DNA of 39,247 bases from Deltaproteobacteria bacterium (GTDB lineage: Bacteria; Desulfobacterota; Desulfuromonadia; Geobacterales; DSM-12255), in contig JAJZTK010000024.1 in the NCBI GenBank assembly GCA_021849045.1, forward strand, positions 1 through 39,247. The letters run 5' to 3'. The notes below the pieces were generated by a model. That model did no database searches and was not told the origin of the DNA. It was given only the letters and a program-made list of their open reading frames with translations. A program made the position numbers and the translations under genes. Shown piece after piece: positions 7,393-15,766 of this stretch; positions within the stretch are counted from its first letter, which is position 1; the number at the start of each line of letters is the position of its first letter.

Positions 7393-9787
7393 TTGTCGAT
7401 TCCTCCCCGACCAGCAGCTCGGTGAGCGTGTCGTATGCATAGGTGTCAACCAGACGGCCAAGCGCCGTCGCGACCGCAGGTTCAGACTCGCCGACACGCC
7501 CGATCAGCCGGCGGAGTGCCGTCATGTCCCCCGCATCGAGGGCATCCCGCATGGCCGCCAGGAGATCGTCGGGCATGGCCGCCAGGTCTGCCGCGCAAAG
7601 GGGCGTCCCCCCCACAGCAGCATCCCCTCTGGAGCTGTTCTCCTCATAGAGGTAGGCGATATGCGTGAGACGCCGGATCTCTTCGAACAGGTCCTTCATC
7701 TGGACCGGCTTCATGATGAACCCGTCAAATCCGCTGTCGAGGGCCTTCTGGCGTTCTTCCATCATCACGCTTGCCGTTATGGCGACTATCGGAACCTCGG
7801 CCCCGGCAGCGGTTGCCTTGATCTGCCGCATCGCTTCATACCCGTCCATTTCCGGCATCAAGATATCCATGAGCACTATGTCGGGAAGCCATTCCCTGAA
7901 TCGGGCAACCCCACTCGCTCCATCGCCGGCTTCACGAACTGTGAAACCGGCCTGGGTGAGGACCTGTGACAGCAGACCGCGGTTGGTCTCCTGATCATCG
8001 ACCACCAGGACGCGCCATTCCTTCCCGTCCGGGGCAATCCTCCGAACGCACCGGTCGGCAGGGGGGAGTCCCGTGCAAGGTGCCGTATCCAAGACCTCTG
8101 CCTTGAAGGTGAAACGGAACACCGAACCGACGCCGGGTTCGCTGCGCAGAAGGACCAGGTCCCCCCCCATCAGGCGGGCGAACTGGCGACTTATGGGCAT
8201 GCCGAGGCCGGTTCCGCCGATCCTGTGTCTGCCGCTCTCGGTCTGCTCGAAGGGGGCAAAAACCTCATCGAATTCGCCGACGGCGATGCCGCTGCCGCTG
8301 TCCTCGACATCGACGGTCACGGTCACGTTGGAAAGGGTGCCCGGCCCGTCGTCAAGGCTCGCCGGTTCAGCGGCAATGCGCACGGTAATTTCCCCATGGT
8401 CGGTGAATTTGAACGAGTTACTGATCAGATTTATCAGCACCTGGCGCACCTTTCCCTCGTCCGTATTCAGCACCATTGGCACGTAACCGGTCAGGTCGAT
8501 GCTGAACCGCACTTTCTTCTGGCTGGTTCGGACGCTGAACAGGGACTCGATATCCTTCAGCAGACCATGGAAATTGAAGGCCTTCACCGTGAGATTGATG
8601 GTCCCCGCCTCTATCTTGGACATCTCGAGGATGTCGTTGATCAGCTTGAGAAGATGCTCGCCGCTTCTGTTGATGATGTCGAGATAGTTTTCCTGCTGCG
8701 GCGCAAGATCCCGCTCGCGCCTGAGCAGTTGCAAGTAGCCCAGTATGGCGTTCATGGGGGTACGGATCTCATGGCTCATGCCGGCCAGGAAGATGCTCTT
8801 GGCACGGCTGGCAGCCTCGGCGGCTTCTTTGGCCGCCACCAGCTCGGCTTCCAGTGCGGCCTGTTCGGATAGGTCGACAAAACTTTCCAGCAGGTAGGGA
8901 CGGCCGTTTACCATTACGTTGTTTACCGACTTAAGGATCGGGAGTTGCTCGCCATTGCGGAGGGTAAGCGCTTTTTTGGAGTTGTCGAGGGCCTTCCCTT
9001 CGTCCAGGATCGGACAGACCGTATCATCGCCCGAATGAAAAAGGCTCAGGCAGGATCGTCCTACAAGCTCCTCCTTTGCGCCACCGTACATCCGCAGGGC
9101 GGCCGGGTTTACATCGGCAATGGTTCTCGTAGCACAATCAATGAGCACGATTCCGGCATTGACCGATTCGAACATGACCCGCATCCGTTCCTCGCTCTCG
9201 CGCAATGCCTCTTCAAACTGGTTGATGTGCCGGATCAGACGGGAAATCAGGAAGGCGGTGGCGACCACTCCGGCCAGCAGCGCCGCGAACACCACGGCCC
9301 TGTTGGTCAGGGCGGAATTGATGTTGGCCTGGATTTCGGCGCGGCTGGCCTCGTCGCAGCCCCTGTCCAGCGCCGCAAGTTCCGTATCGACACCATTGAT
9401 GGTTTCCCGCAACGGCAGCAGGCCTTGAAGTGAGCGATCTTTGTGCAGATGGGCAAGCAGCGCATCCATCCTGGCGGCCAGGGCGCCGAATTTCCCGGTC
9501 CGGTCTCCCCCGGTGATCGATTTGAGTCCCTCCTCTGCTGCCTGGAGATGACTGACGGCATCTTGCGCCACCCGCCCCGTGTCAACCGCATCGACCACAC
9601 CGTTGACGAATGAGGAGAAGTTATGCCGCGCCGTGGAAGTGGCGGCGTGGAGGCGGTAGGCGCCTGCCAGCCTGTCAAAGGCGGTGATGTCGCTGACGGT
9701 CTGGTAGATGAGAAGCGCCGTCAAGGGGAGCATGACGATGATGATTTCCGAAAAGATGCCGGCACGAAGCGATTTGACGTTATTCAT
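7379..9787 (-). CDS. Membrane hybrid sensor histidine kinase with PAS and receiver domains
   Basis: An 802-residue sensor. Transmembrane helices at about residues 11-30 and 164-183 enclose a helical periplasmic region. A PAS domain lies at about 200-310, followed by HisKA with H339 (AGMSHEIRTP), an ATPase domain with N-box near 450-465 and G-boxes (DSGSG, GGTGLGM), and a receiver with phospho-acceptor D641 (LMDILMPEMDG). The last 110 residues are helical like an HPt domain, but I see no clear phospho-histidine motif. It would autophosphorylate in response to a periplasmic or PAS signal and pass phosphate to the overlapping HD-GYP regulator. It overlaps the upstream PstS-like gene by 8 bp, suggesting that protein may be its periplasmic sensor partner. 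Confidence 0.93.
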   Translation of the reverse strand: MNNVKSLRAGIFSEIIIVMLPLTALLIYQTVSDITAFDRLAGAYRLHAATSTARHNFSSFVNGVVDAVDTGRVAQDAVSHLQAAEEGLKSITGGDRTGKFGALAARMDALLAHLHKDRSLQGLLPLRETINGVDTELAALDRGCDEASRAEIQANINSALTNRAVVFAALLAGVVATAFLISRLIRHINQFEEALRESEERMRVMFESVNAGIVLIDCATRTIADVNPAALRMYGGAKEELVGRSCLSLFHSGDDTVCPILDEGKALDNSKKALTLRNGEQLPILKSVNNVMVNGRPYLLESFVDLSEQAALEAELVAAKEAAEAASRAKSIFLAGMSHEIRTPMNAILGYLQLLRRERDLAPQQENYLDIINRSGEHLLKLINDILEMSKIEAGTINLTVKAFNFHGLLKDIESLFSVRTSQKKVRFSIDLTGYVPMVLNTDEGKVRQVLINLISNSFKFTDHGEITVRIAAEPASLDDGPGTLSNVTVTVDVEDSGSGIAVGEFDEVFAPFEQTESGRHRIGGTGLGMPISRQFARLMGGDLVLLRSEPGVGSVFRFTFKAEVLDTAPCTGLPPADRCVRRIAPDGKEWRVLVVDDQETNRGLLSQVLTQAGFTVREAGDGASGVARFREWLPDIVLMDILMPEMDGYEAMRQIKATAAGAEVPIVAITASVMMEERQKALDSGFDGFIMKPVQMKDLFEEIRRLTHIAYLYEENSSRGDAAVGGTPLCAADLAAMPDDLLAAMRDALDAGDMTALRRLIGRVGESEPAVATALGRLVDTYAYDTLTELLVGEESTNDNT

Positions 9788-10196
9788 GATCTGTCCGATC
9801 AGTACCTGGTATGACTTTAACGCCGGTTGGGGCCGTCCTCACATAACCCACCCCTCCCGGCGTCCTCCTGACGAATTCCAGGGTGGCGGCATCATTCGCC
9901 TTCACCGGCGGCTGCCGTATGCCGTCGCGAAACGATTTCTTCGTCCAGTGGGCCGAATACTTCACGCCGCTCATCCGCATCACCTTGGCCAGGAACTCTT
10001 CCTGGGCCGCGGCGTTGTCCACCGGGACCAGTTTGATGTCGCCGCTGAACTGTTTGCCACCGGTGAAGACGTCGGGTATGTCATCGGCGCCAAGAGACGT
10101 GCCGCTGTTGCAGACAACGAAGAGCTCGGCCCCGGCCAACCCGTCTGAGAAGATCAGAGTCAGGGCCGCGGCAAAAAAAACGAGATATCTTGCCAT
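9780..10196 (-). CDS. Small PstS-like periplasmic substrate-binding protein
   Basis: A 138-residue exported protein. It has a signal peptide (MARYLVFFAAALTLIFSDGLAGA, likely cleaved after AGA) and a single short domain resembling phosphate/molybdate ABC binding proteins. Regions such as IPDVFTGGKQFSGDIKLVPVDN and TPGGVGYV are typical of the PBP-like family. It is about half the size of true PstS, and no ABC permease is adjacent, so transport is unlikely. The ATG at 10196 follows GAGAGGG. It lies between a porin and a membrane hybrid kinase in a tight operon, so a sensory role presenting ligand to the kinase is plausible but unproven. Confidence 0.82.
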   Translation of the reverse strand: MARYLVFFAAALTLIFSDGLAGAELFVVCNSGTSLGADDIPDVFTGGKQFSGDIKLVPVDNAAAQEEFLAKVMRMSGVKYSAHWTKKSFRDGIRQPPVKANDAATLEFVRRTPGGVGYVRTAPTGVKVIPGTDRTDHE

Positions 10197-10209
10197 GTGC
10201 GCCCTCTCG

Positions 10210-11538
10210 TCAGAATCTGATGGCAAACTGGGAACTGATCTCGAAATAGTCATCGGAATCCCGGTTCATGATCCGGGTGTGGTTTCCTTCCAGCTTCAGC
10301 GCCGCCTTCGGCGTCAGGTCAAAGCGAATCCCTGCGAGACCGCGCCGGTAGGAATTCCCCTCCTTGAGCCTGCTGAAATAATTGTCCCCCTGGTCGAGGG
10401 AGGTGAACTCGAAGCGGGCATAGGGGGTGAATCTGCCGATAAGTCGACCGGCCTGGAGAAAGCCGGCGGAGCTCGAATGGGCGCCGGTGCCGCCGGAACG
10501 ATCCCGGTTGAGAAACTGATAAAATTCGCCGATGAGTTCCCAGTCGTCGGCCGTGTACACCCCGTATCCGCCGAAAAGGTTCAGCTCAGACCGGCTGACA
10601 CGGACGCCCTGCCTGTCATAGCCGTCAACATCGCTGTGCAGGCCGTGCACGCCGAGCCGCAATCCATTGAGGGCGCCACCGAAATCATACCCCAGGTTGA
10701 AGCCAATGGCCGGCCCATAGTTGTCATCGGAAAAGGAATTGGGATCGAGCTTGCCGTCCCCTCCCACATTGATCCCGCTGATCTTCGGCCCGTTGGCAAA
10801 ATACAGGTCATAACTCATCTTGCCGCTGCCGGCACGGACCGCGCCGGTTCCCCACACCCCGGTCATATGGGTGGGAACGACCCCGTCATGATCCTCGAAA
10901 TCGAGAAACTTTGGCCGGCCAACGGTGGTCTGGAACTGCTTGCCATGGTGAAAAGCGGTGTTCCAGTATCCAAGCGGGGTATGATACCGCCCTGCCCAGA
11001 GGGAAAGGTAATCGCTGAAGGCATACCCGATCTGGAACCGCTCCAGGTCCACCTCAGTCTCTCCCTCGTGATTCACCTCGAAGATCAGCTCCACCAGGCT
11101 CTTGACATGGGTTCCCACCTGGGGAGTGAGGTAAAAATCGAGACCACCTACCGAAAACCCCTTTCTCCTTCGGCCATCGTCCTGCCGCCGGCCGCTGTAC
11201 GTGAGATCCACATCGGCAAAACCGTGGAGCCAGGTGACGTCTTCCAGAAAGCCCAGTTCACCCGCAGCGGGCGCCTGATCGATGACCGCGGTTTGCACAG
11301 AGGTCACGATCGGGGCAGTTCCTCCCCTCTCATGGGTGCTCCTTTTTTCCAGTTCCCGGACCCGCTCCAGCAATCTTTCTATAACCTTCGTATTTTCCTC
11401 GAGCCGCCTCTCCAGTTCAGCGATTCGGCCCGCATCATCGGCCATGGCGCCTCCGGCGCTCAACAGCTGGAGCAGCACAGCGATTCCCACCAAAGGTAGG
11501 GCAAGAAGAACGCTACTCCGCCGAATCTCCTGCTTCAT
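10210..11538 (-). CDS. Outer-membrane porin (OprO/P-like beta-barrel)
   Basis: A 442-residue exported protein. A signal peptide (MKQEIRRSSVLLALPLVGIA, cleavage near AMA-DD) is followed by a coiled coil at about 26-53 (RIAELERRLEENTKVIERLL). The rest is alternating aromatic beta-strand sequence ending in a terminal aromatic residue (QFAIRF), the usual signature for outer-membrane insertion. Segments such as LSLWAGRYHTPLGYWNTAFHHGKQ match phosphate-selective-porin-like proteins common in Geobacter. The start at 11538 has GGGAGGTAACG upstream. It is first in an operon with the PstS-like protein, kinase and HD-GYP regulator. The transported solute is unknown. Confidence 0.86.
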   Translation of the reverse strand: MKQEIRRSSVLLALPLVGIAVLLQLLSAGGAMADDAGRIAELERRLEENTKVIERLLERVRELEKRSTHERGGTAPIVTSVQTAVIDQAPAAGELGFLEDVTWLHGFADVDLTYSGRRQDDGRRRKGFSVGGLDFYLTPQVGTHVKSLVELIFEVNHEGETEVDLERFQIGYAFSDYLSLWAGRYHTPLGYWNTAFHHGKQFQTTVGRPKFLDFEDHDGVVPTHMTGVWGTGAVRAGSGKMSYDLYFANGPKISGINVGGDGKLDPNSFSDDNYGPAIGFNLGYDFGGALNGLRLGVHGLHSDVDGYDRQGVRVSRSELNLFGGYGVYTADDWELIGEFYQFLNRDRSGGTGAHSSSAGFLQAGRLIGRFTPYARFEFTSLDQGDNYFSRLKEGNSYRRGLAGIRFDLTPKAALKLEGNHTRIMNRDSDDYFEISSQFAIRF

Positions 11539-11891
11539 CGTTACCTCCCTCTTCTTATTGCCGGCCGTATAGACATACCGCGGCATTGGTCTTATTGGTT
11601 TCGGTTAAAAGAGGTCAAACTTGAAGGGGGGTGGAGGCAAGGAAGAATGCACGGTATCGAACCTATGGGGACTGGTTTGACGTTCGGACTCTCCCGATCA
11701 ATGTCCTCTTAAGGGGACGTTGCTGCATCATGGGAAGGAGCAGAAGGGGGAACAACAAGCCGGTGCAGATACAGATCCGGCAACGTCCGAAGGGTGGCTT
11801 TGATCAACGGCTGGGTAACAAAATACGATCGGCTGATGCGGTCATTGCGAAACGGCTCCCTGTCGGTCATATGACCTTCACTTTGCAGGCG
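11539..11891. other. Intergenic region upstream of porin operon
   Basis: No convincing gene. It contains separated 9-bp inverted arms (GGACGTTGC at 11715-11723 and GCAACGTCC at 11780-11788) and a perfect palindrome GGTCATATGACC at 11865-11876 just downstream of the nhaA stop. The long plus-strand frame across 11631-12164 is largely antisense to nhaA and is not believed. No clear -24/-12 promoter was seen for the porin. Confidence 0.5.
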
Positions 11892-13037
11892 TTAGGGCAT
11901 ACGCCTGACTTTAAACAACCTGCCGAGCAAAATCGCAGCAAGAGCACAGACAGCACTGCAAAGCGCACCCATCTTGGCCGCCCCCTGTATGTGCGGAACA
12001 GAAAAAGCTTCTCCTGCAACAAACAACGCTACCGTAAGCCCAACCCCTGCAATCAAGCCGACCAGTGCCAGTTCCGTCCCACCCATGTTGTCCGGCAACC
12101 GATGTCCCATCTTTACTCCAATCCATCCCATACAAAAGATTCCGCATGTTTTTCCGACAACTAATGCAGATAAGACCAGAATGGTTGCTAGCCCAACCGA
12201 AGCAAATTTTACCCCAGCATTTGCGAGCCCAAACATAAATAAACCGAAATCAACTACTACTTTCCACTCGTGTTCGAAGCGGGCAAGCGGACCCCGGTCC
12301 TTGCTATCCTCAAAGATGTGCAATGTCTCTCGCCGCGGATGGGGAAGAAAAGGGACAATAAATGCCAACGCTAGTGCGGGATGAAGATGGGCTTTGAATA
12401 GACCGATCCAGCTCAGGCTACCGCCTGCAAGTAAATAGGGCCAATAGCTTCGGACTCTGTAGCTCCGTAACAAATAAGCTGAAATCATTCCTGTGACGGT
12501 CAGCAGAAGCCATGCGGGCTGGGTTGGCTGCGATGCATCGGGATAAAATATTGCTATGATGGCTAGCCCGATCGCATCATCAGCTATCGCCAACAAAAGT
12601 AGGAAGGAAATGGCAGGGTGTCTCTTACCAAAGACAATCCTTGCCACGAGCCAGGCTAATGCAATATCAGTTGCCGTCGGGATGCCCCATCCTCTATTCA
12701 AGCCTGGGTCGCCTATGACATGGTTGAGCCCGAGGTAGACCAGTATCGGTCCGATGACGCCACCAAGAGTAGAAAGCAAGGGGTTTACTGCTTTGCGAAG
12801 CGGATAGAGGTCGCCACCAGGCAAACAACTCTGGGTGATCTCGGCTACGGCTATGCCAAAGAACAGTACCATAAACATGTCATTTGTTAGAAAGTGAAAA
12901 CTGAGCTTTCCTACAAGAGGGTCATGGATAAAATGAATATAACTGTCATGAAGTAGATTGGACCAAACAAGCGCCAACAATACCCCACTGATCAAAGGAA
13001 CTGAAAATTCCTGCAGCATATTAATTCTGCGATACAT
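11892..13037 (-). CDS. nhaA: NhaA-family Na+/H+ antiporter
   Basis: A 381-residue, roughly 12-helix inner-membrane protein that exchanges sodium for protons. Diagnostic segments include GWGIPTATDIALAW and the adjacent aspartates in LLLAIADDAIGLAIIAIFY (E. coli NhaA D163/D164), plus a conserved Lys in VVGKTCGIF (E. coli K300 region). Length matches the family (about 390). The DNA is visibly more AT-rich than the flanking porin and Liv genes, which may mean separate acquisition. It stands alone, 325 bp downstream of the universal stress gene. The ATG at 13037 lacks a strong ribosome site, and an in-frame ATG at 13019 (MLQEF) is an alternative. Confidence 0.9.
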   Translation of the reverse strand: MYRRINMLQEFSVPLISGVLLALVWSNLLHDSYIHFIHDPLVGKLSFHFLTNDMFMVLFFGIAVAEITQSCLPGGDLYPLRKAVNPLLSTLGGVIGPILVYLGLNHVIGDPGLNRGWGIPTATDIALAWLVARIVFGKRHPAISFLLLLAIADDAIGLAIIAIFYPDASQPTQPAWLLLTVTGMISAYLLRSYRVRSYWPYLLAGGSLSWIGLFKAHLHPALALAFIVPFLPHPRRETLHIFEDSKDRGPLARFEHEWKVVVDFGLFMFGLANAGVKFASVGLATILVLSALVVGKTCGIFCMGWIGVKMGHRLPDNMGGTELALVGLIAGVGLTVALFVAGEAFSVPHIQGAAKMGALCSAVCALAAILLGRLFKVRRMP

Positions 13038-13362
13038 TTATAGCTCCATTTCACGTGCGCGCACATCTCTCATATGCGAGGGTTTGCTCCATCACAATGA
13101 AATAATCAAAGCGCAGGCATGCCCAGTGGGTTACAGAATAATTCATTTAGAACATGCTGTTGAATTGATAATGGTTTGTTTGAGAGGATCTGTTCAAGGA
13201 GGTACGGGCGGAGGGTTATCCGCCACCCGTACCTGAACTCACTTATCCCATCTGTCCGCAAGGATTATAAGAGATAAGACTAGTGGTAGGCAAGCAATCA
13301 ATCGCTCAGCTCAGAAATACAATTGTTAATTCAAGCAATTAAATACTAGCAGCGTCATGATT
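13038..13362. other. Intergenic region between usp and nhaA
   Basis: 325 bp of AT-rich DNA with no supported gene. The main feature is the strong hairpin annotated separately. The nhaA promoter should lie here, but no clear -35/-10 pair stands out. Confidence 0.5.
13201..13233. repeat. Inverted repeat, stem GGTACGGGYGG
   Basis: The arms GGTACGGGCGG and CCACCCGTACC pair over 11 bp with one mismatch around a loop of about 11 nt that can add further pairs (GGA/TCC). Outer bases GTTCA/TGAAC extend the symmetry with a 4-nt insertion. There is no T-run on either side, so this is more likely an RNA-processing hairpin, an operator or a relic of a small repeat than an intrinsic terminator. Confidence 0.55.
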
Positions 13363-14172
13363 TCAATGGGACATTAACACCGGCAGTGTCATATGATCAA
13401 AAAAATCCTTGGCTACCGGGCCGAGATCGTATTTCCCACGGGAGATGTGGGCATAGACGCCCATGACAATGAGGTCGCAGGAATTTTCCCAGGCATAATT
13501 CATCAATAAATTGGCAACCGGAATGTTCTTCATCACGATATGTGCTTCCTTGACCCTTATAGCATGACGTTCCAGGTTGACACGAATACTGCCATCCGTC
13601 CGCTCCTCAGAACCTTGTTCATCGGGATCCTTTATCGTGAGCACGGACACCTCTTCGGCATTCAGGAGGAAAGGTAGCGCATCATTTACTGCCCGTGCTG
13701 AAGCACGTCCTGCTTTCCAGGCCACAATTGCGCGCTTGCCAACGGTAGCGAACGTCCCCGTATACGGCACCACGAGTACCGGTCGCCCCGCGCCCACGAC
13801 AATCCGTTGGGGCAAATCGGGAGGCACATCCCCTGGCAGGACGCCCGGATCTGTCTGGCCAACAATAATCAGATCTTTTGAGTGTGCATAGTAATTGAGG
13901 ACCACCTCCATGCCGACACCTACTCGTGCCCAATCAGCGGATACCCATTCTGCACTGATATCAGCCTCACCTGTTTTCTGCGCAAACATAGCTTCCGCTT
14001 GCGCTTCATCCTGTTTCACCCTTATGCTTTGCGATTCGTACGGGGAATGGGTAATTATGTAAAGTCCCGTCAGATGTGCCTCGTGCTCCCTGGCGAGTTT
14101 AATTGCAAGTTCAAGCCGGTTTGCGCACTGTTGTGAATGATCGATATGAACGAGAATATCCTTGAACTTCAT
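13363..14172 (-). CDS. Tandem-domain universal stress protein
   Basis: A 269-residue cytoplasmic protein with two UspA-like domains. The first (1-140) starts MKFKDILVHIDHS and ends in PVLVVPYTG. The second (about 148-269) starts RAIVAWKAGRASARAV and ends DLIVMGVYAHISR...LPVLMSH. The second domain keeps part of the nucleotide-binding G-rich loop (MGVYAHISRGKYD), while in the first this region is altered (VGQTDPG). GGGAGGCTCTC precedes the ATG. Such proteins respond to energy or envelope stress. Proximity to nhaA hints at an ion-stress pair, but the genes are 325 bp apart and may be separate units. Confidence 0.9.
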   Translation of the reverse strand: MKFKDILVHIDHSQQCANRLELAIKLAREHEAHLTGLYIITHSPYESQSIRVKQDEAQAEAMFAQKTGEADISAEWVSADWARVGVGMEVVLNYYAHSKDLIIVGQTDPGVLPGDVPPDLPQRIVVGAGRPVLVVPYTGTFATVGKRAIVAWKAGRASARAVNDALPFLLNAEEVSVLTIKDPDEQGSEERTDGSIRVNLERHAIRVKEAHIVMKNIPVANLLMNYAWENSCDLIVMGVYAHISRGKYDLGPVAKDFFDHMTLPVLMSH

Positions 14173-14301
14173 GAGAGCCTCCCAGGCTTTCAGTACCCGC
14201 GGAACGGAATTTTACCACTGAATCTACGCGGAGCCAGCTAAGATTATTGGCCACCAACTGCAGTTGCCGGAAAAGTGGCCGGTAACTTCCTGTAATGCGA
14301 G

Positions 14302-15006
14302 TTACGGATGCGCAACGCGTACGCCGACCCATTTTTCCAGAACAGAGAGGTTACCAAGCAGATCGGGGCATTGGGCATTATGCACTACGCGGCCGCGTTC
14401 CAGGACTATGGCGCGATGCGTCAAACACAACGCCTGTTCAACGTGCTGTTCGACCAGAATCAGGGACTGCCCTTCGTTACGGATCATGCGTTGAATGGCA
14501 ACGCAGAGCTCGTCGGCAATCACCGGCGCAAGTCCTTCCAGCGGTTCGTCGAGCAATAACAGTTTCGGGTTGAGCATCAGGGCACGCCCAATCGCAAGCA
14601 TCTGCTGCTCGCCGCCAGACAACTGATTACCGAAGTTTCTGCGTCGTTCCTGAAGACGCGGGAACAGTGCATAGATCGATTTCAGATCCCACTTGCCGGG
14701 CAGAGCCGTTACCGTCAGGTTTTCCTCGACGGTAAGCGACTTGAATATTTCACGCTCCTGCGGTACCCAGCCGAGACCAGCGCGTGCGCGAGCATGCTGA
14801 GGCACTTTCACAAGGTCCTGCCCACACCAGCGTATCGAACCACGATGCACTTTGGTATGCCCCATGACCGTCAACAACAACGAACTCTTGCCGACGCCGT
14901 TGCGACCAAGCAGTGCAATGCTTTCGCCCTCGTCCATCGTCAGCGAACAGTCATCGATAACAATCGCCTCACCATATCCGGCGTACACATGTTCAAGCGT
15001 CAGCAT
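14302..15006 (-). CDS. livF: Branched-chain-type ABC transporter ATP-binding protein LivF
   Basis: A 234-residue ATPase subunit of a HAAT-family importer. Walker A is LLGRNGVGKSS, the signature is LSGGEQQMLAIGRAL, Walker B is LLLLDEPLEGLAP and the switch histidine follows in LVEQHV. The ATG at 15006 is chosen because it matches LivF N-termini (MLTLEHVYAGYG) and sits 1 bp after the livG stop; the open frame extends 42 codons further without family similarity. It is last in the operon livK-livH-livM-livG-livF. The substrate is probably an aromatic or carboxylic acid rather than an amino acid, given the neighbouring catabolic genes. Confidence 0.93.
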   Translation of the reverse strand: MLTLEHVYAGYGEAIVIDDCSLTMDEGESIALLGRNGVGKSSLLLTVMGHTKVHRGSIRWCGQDLVKVPQHARARAGLGWVPQEREIFKSLTVEENLTVTALPGKWDLKSIYALFPRLQERRRNFGNQLSGGEQQMLAIGRALMLNPKLLLLDEPLEGLAPVIADELCVAIQRMIRNEGQSLILVEQHVEQALCLTHRAIVLERGRVVHNAQCPDLLGNLSVLEKWVGVRVAHP

Positions 15007-15007
15007 C

Positions 15008-15766
15008 TCAGTGCCCCTTTCCCAGATACACTTCGCGTACCCTCGGATCGTCGGCAATTTCAGACGGCGTCCCCGTGACCAGTTCCTCTCCGTTGACCAG
15101 CACCGTAATGCGATCGGCAAAGTTAAACACAAGGTTCATGTCATGCTCGATCAAAAGGATGCTGATCTCCTTTGGCAATGTGTTCAACACTTCGAACAAT
15201 TCATCGCTCTCTCCCTCCGGCACGCCGGCTGCCGGCTCATCCAGCAGGAGCACCTTCGGTCTGGTCGCCAGCGCCAGCGCCATTTCGAGCAGACGCTGCT
15301 TACCGTAGGCCAGCGTGTGAGTTTCGACCAGACAATCCTGGGCAAGATTGAGTTGCTCAAGCAACGCATAGGCCTCGTCTATCAACGTACTGCACCGCGA
15401 TACCCCGAAAAATCTCCGTTTCAATATGTTCAGCCGCTTGCGCTCCCGGACACAAATTGTGTTTGTCACCGCCTCCAGAGGAGTCAGCCGTGGGAACAAC
15501 GTATTGATCTGGAATGTTCGCGACAAGCCGCGATAAACCCGCTCATTTGGCGGAATCCGTGTAATATCCGCACCGTCAAGCCACACCGAACCGCTCGAAG
15601 GACGCAGCACGCCGGTAAGCTGGTTGATCAGGGTGGTCTTGCCGGCGCCATTCGGACCAATCAGCGCATGCCGCGCACCTGGCGCAAGCGACAGGTTGAC
15701 GTCCTTCGTAACAATGAGTCCACCGAAGGCCTTCCAAAGGTCTCGAGTCTGAAGAATGGCGTTCAT
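15008..15766 (-). CDS. livG: Branched-chain-type ABC transporter ATP-binding protein LivG
   Basis: This second ATPase subunit of the importer has 252 residues. Walker A is GPNGAGKTT, the signature region is LAYGKQRLLEMALALA, Walker B is VLLLDEPAAGVP, and the switch histidine is in LLIEHDMNLV. The LivG-specific insertion between Walker A and the signature and the C-terminal VREVYLGKGH tail are present. The start at 15766 overlaps the livM stop by 4 bp (ATGA). The frame is open upstream for over 100 codons, but that part is antisense-like sequence within livM. It works with LivF on the cytoplasmic face of LivHM. Confidence 0.93.
   Translation of the reverse strand: MNAILQTRDLWKAFGGLIVTKDVNLSLAPGARHALIGPNGAGKTTLINQLTGVLRPSSGSVWLDGADITRIPPNERVYRGLSRTFQINTLFPRLTPLEAVTNTICVRERKRLNILKRRFFGVSRCSTLIDEAYALLEQLNLAQDCLVETHTLAYGKQRLLEMALALATRPKVLLLDEPAAGVPEGESDELFEVLNTLPKEISILLIEHDMNLVFNFADRITVLVNGEELVTGTPSEIADDPRVREVYLGKGH

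Noticed and set aside
11631-12164. Plus-strand frame of 177 codons overlapping nhaA
   Set aside because: More than half is antisense to nhaA and the sequence is Arg/Gln/Ser-rich without family features.
13201-13233. Inverted repeat as an intrinsic terminator for usp
   Set aside because: No T-run follows on either strand, and the repeat is over 120 bp past the usp stop.
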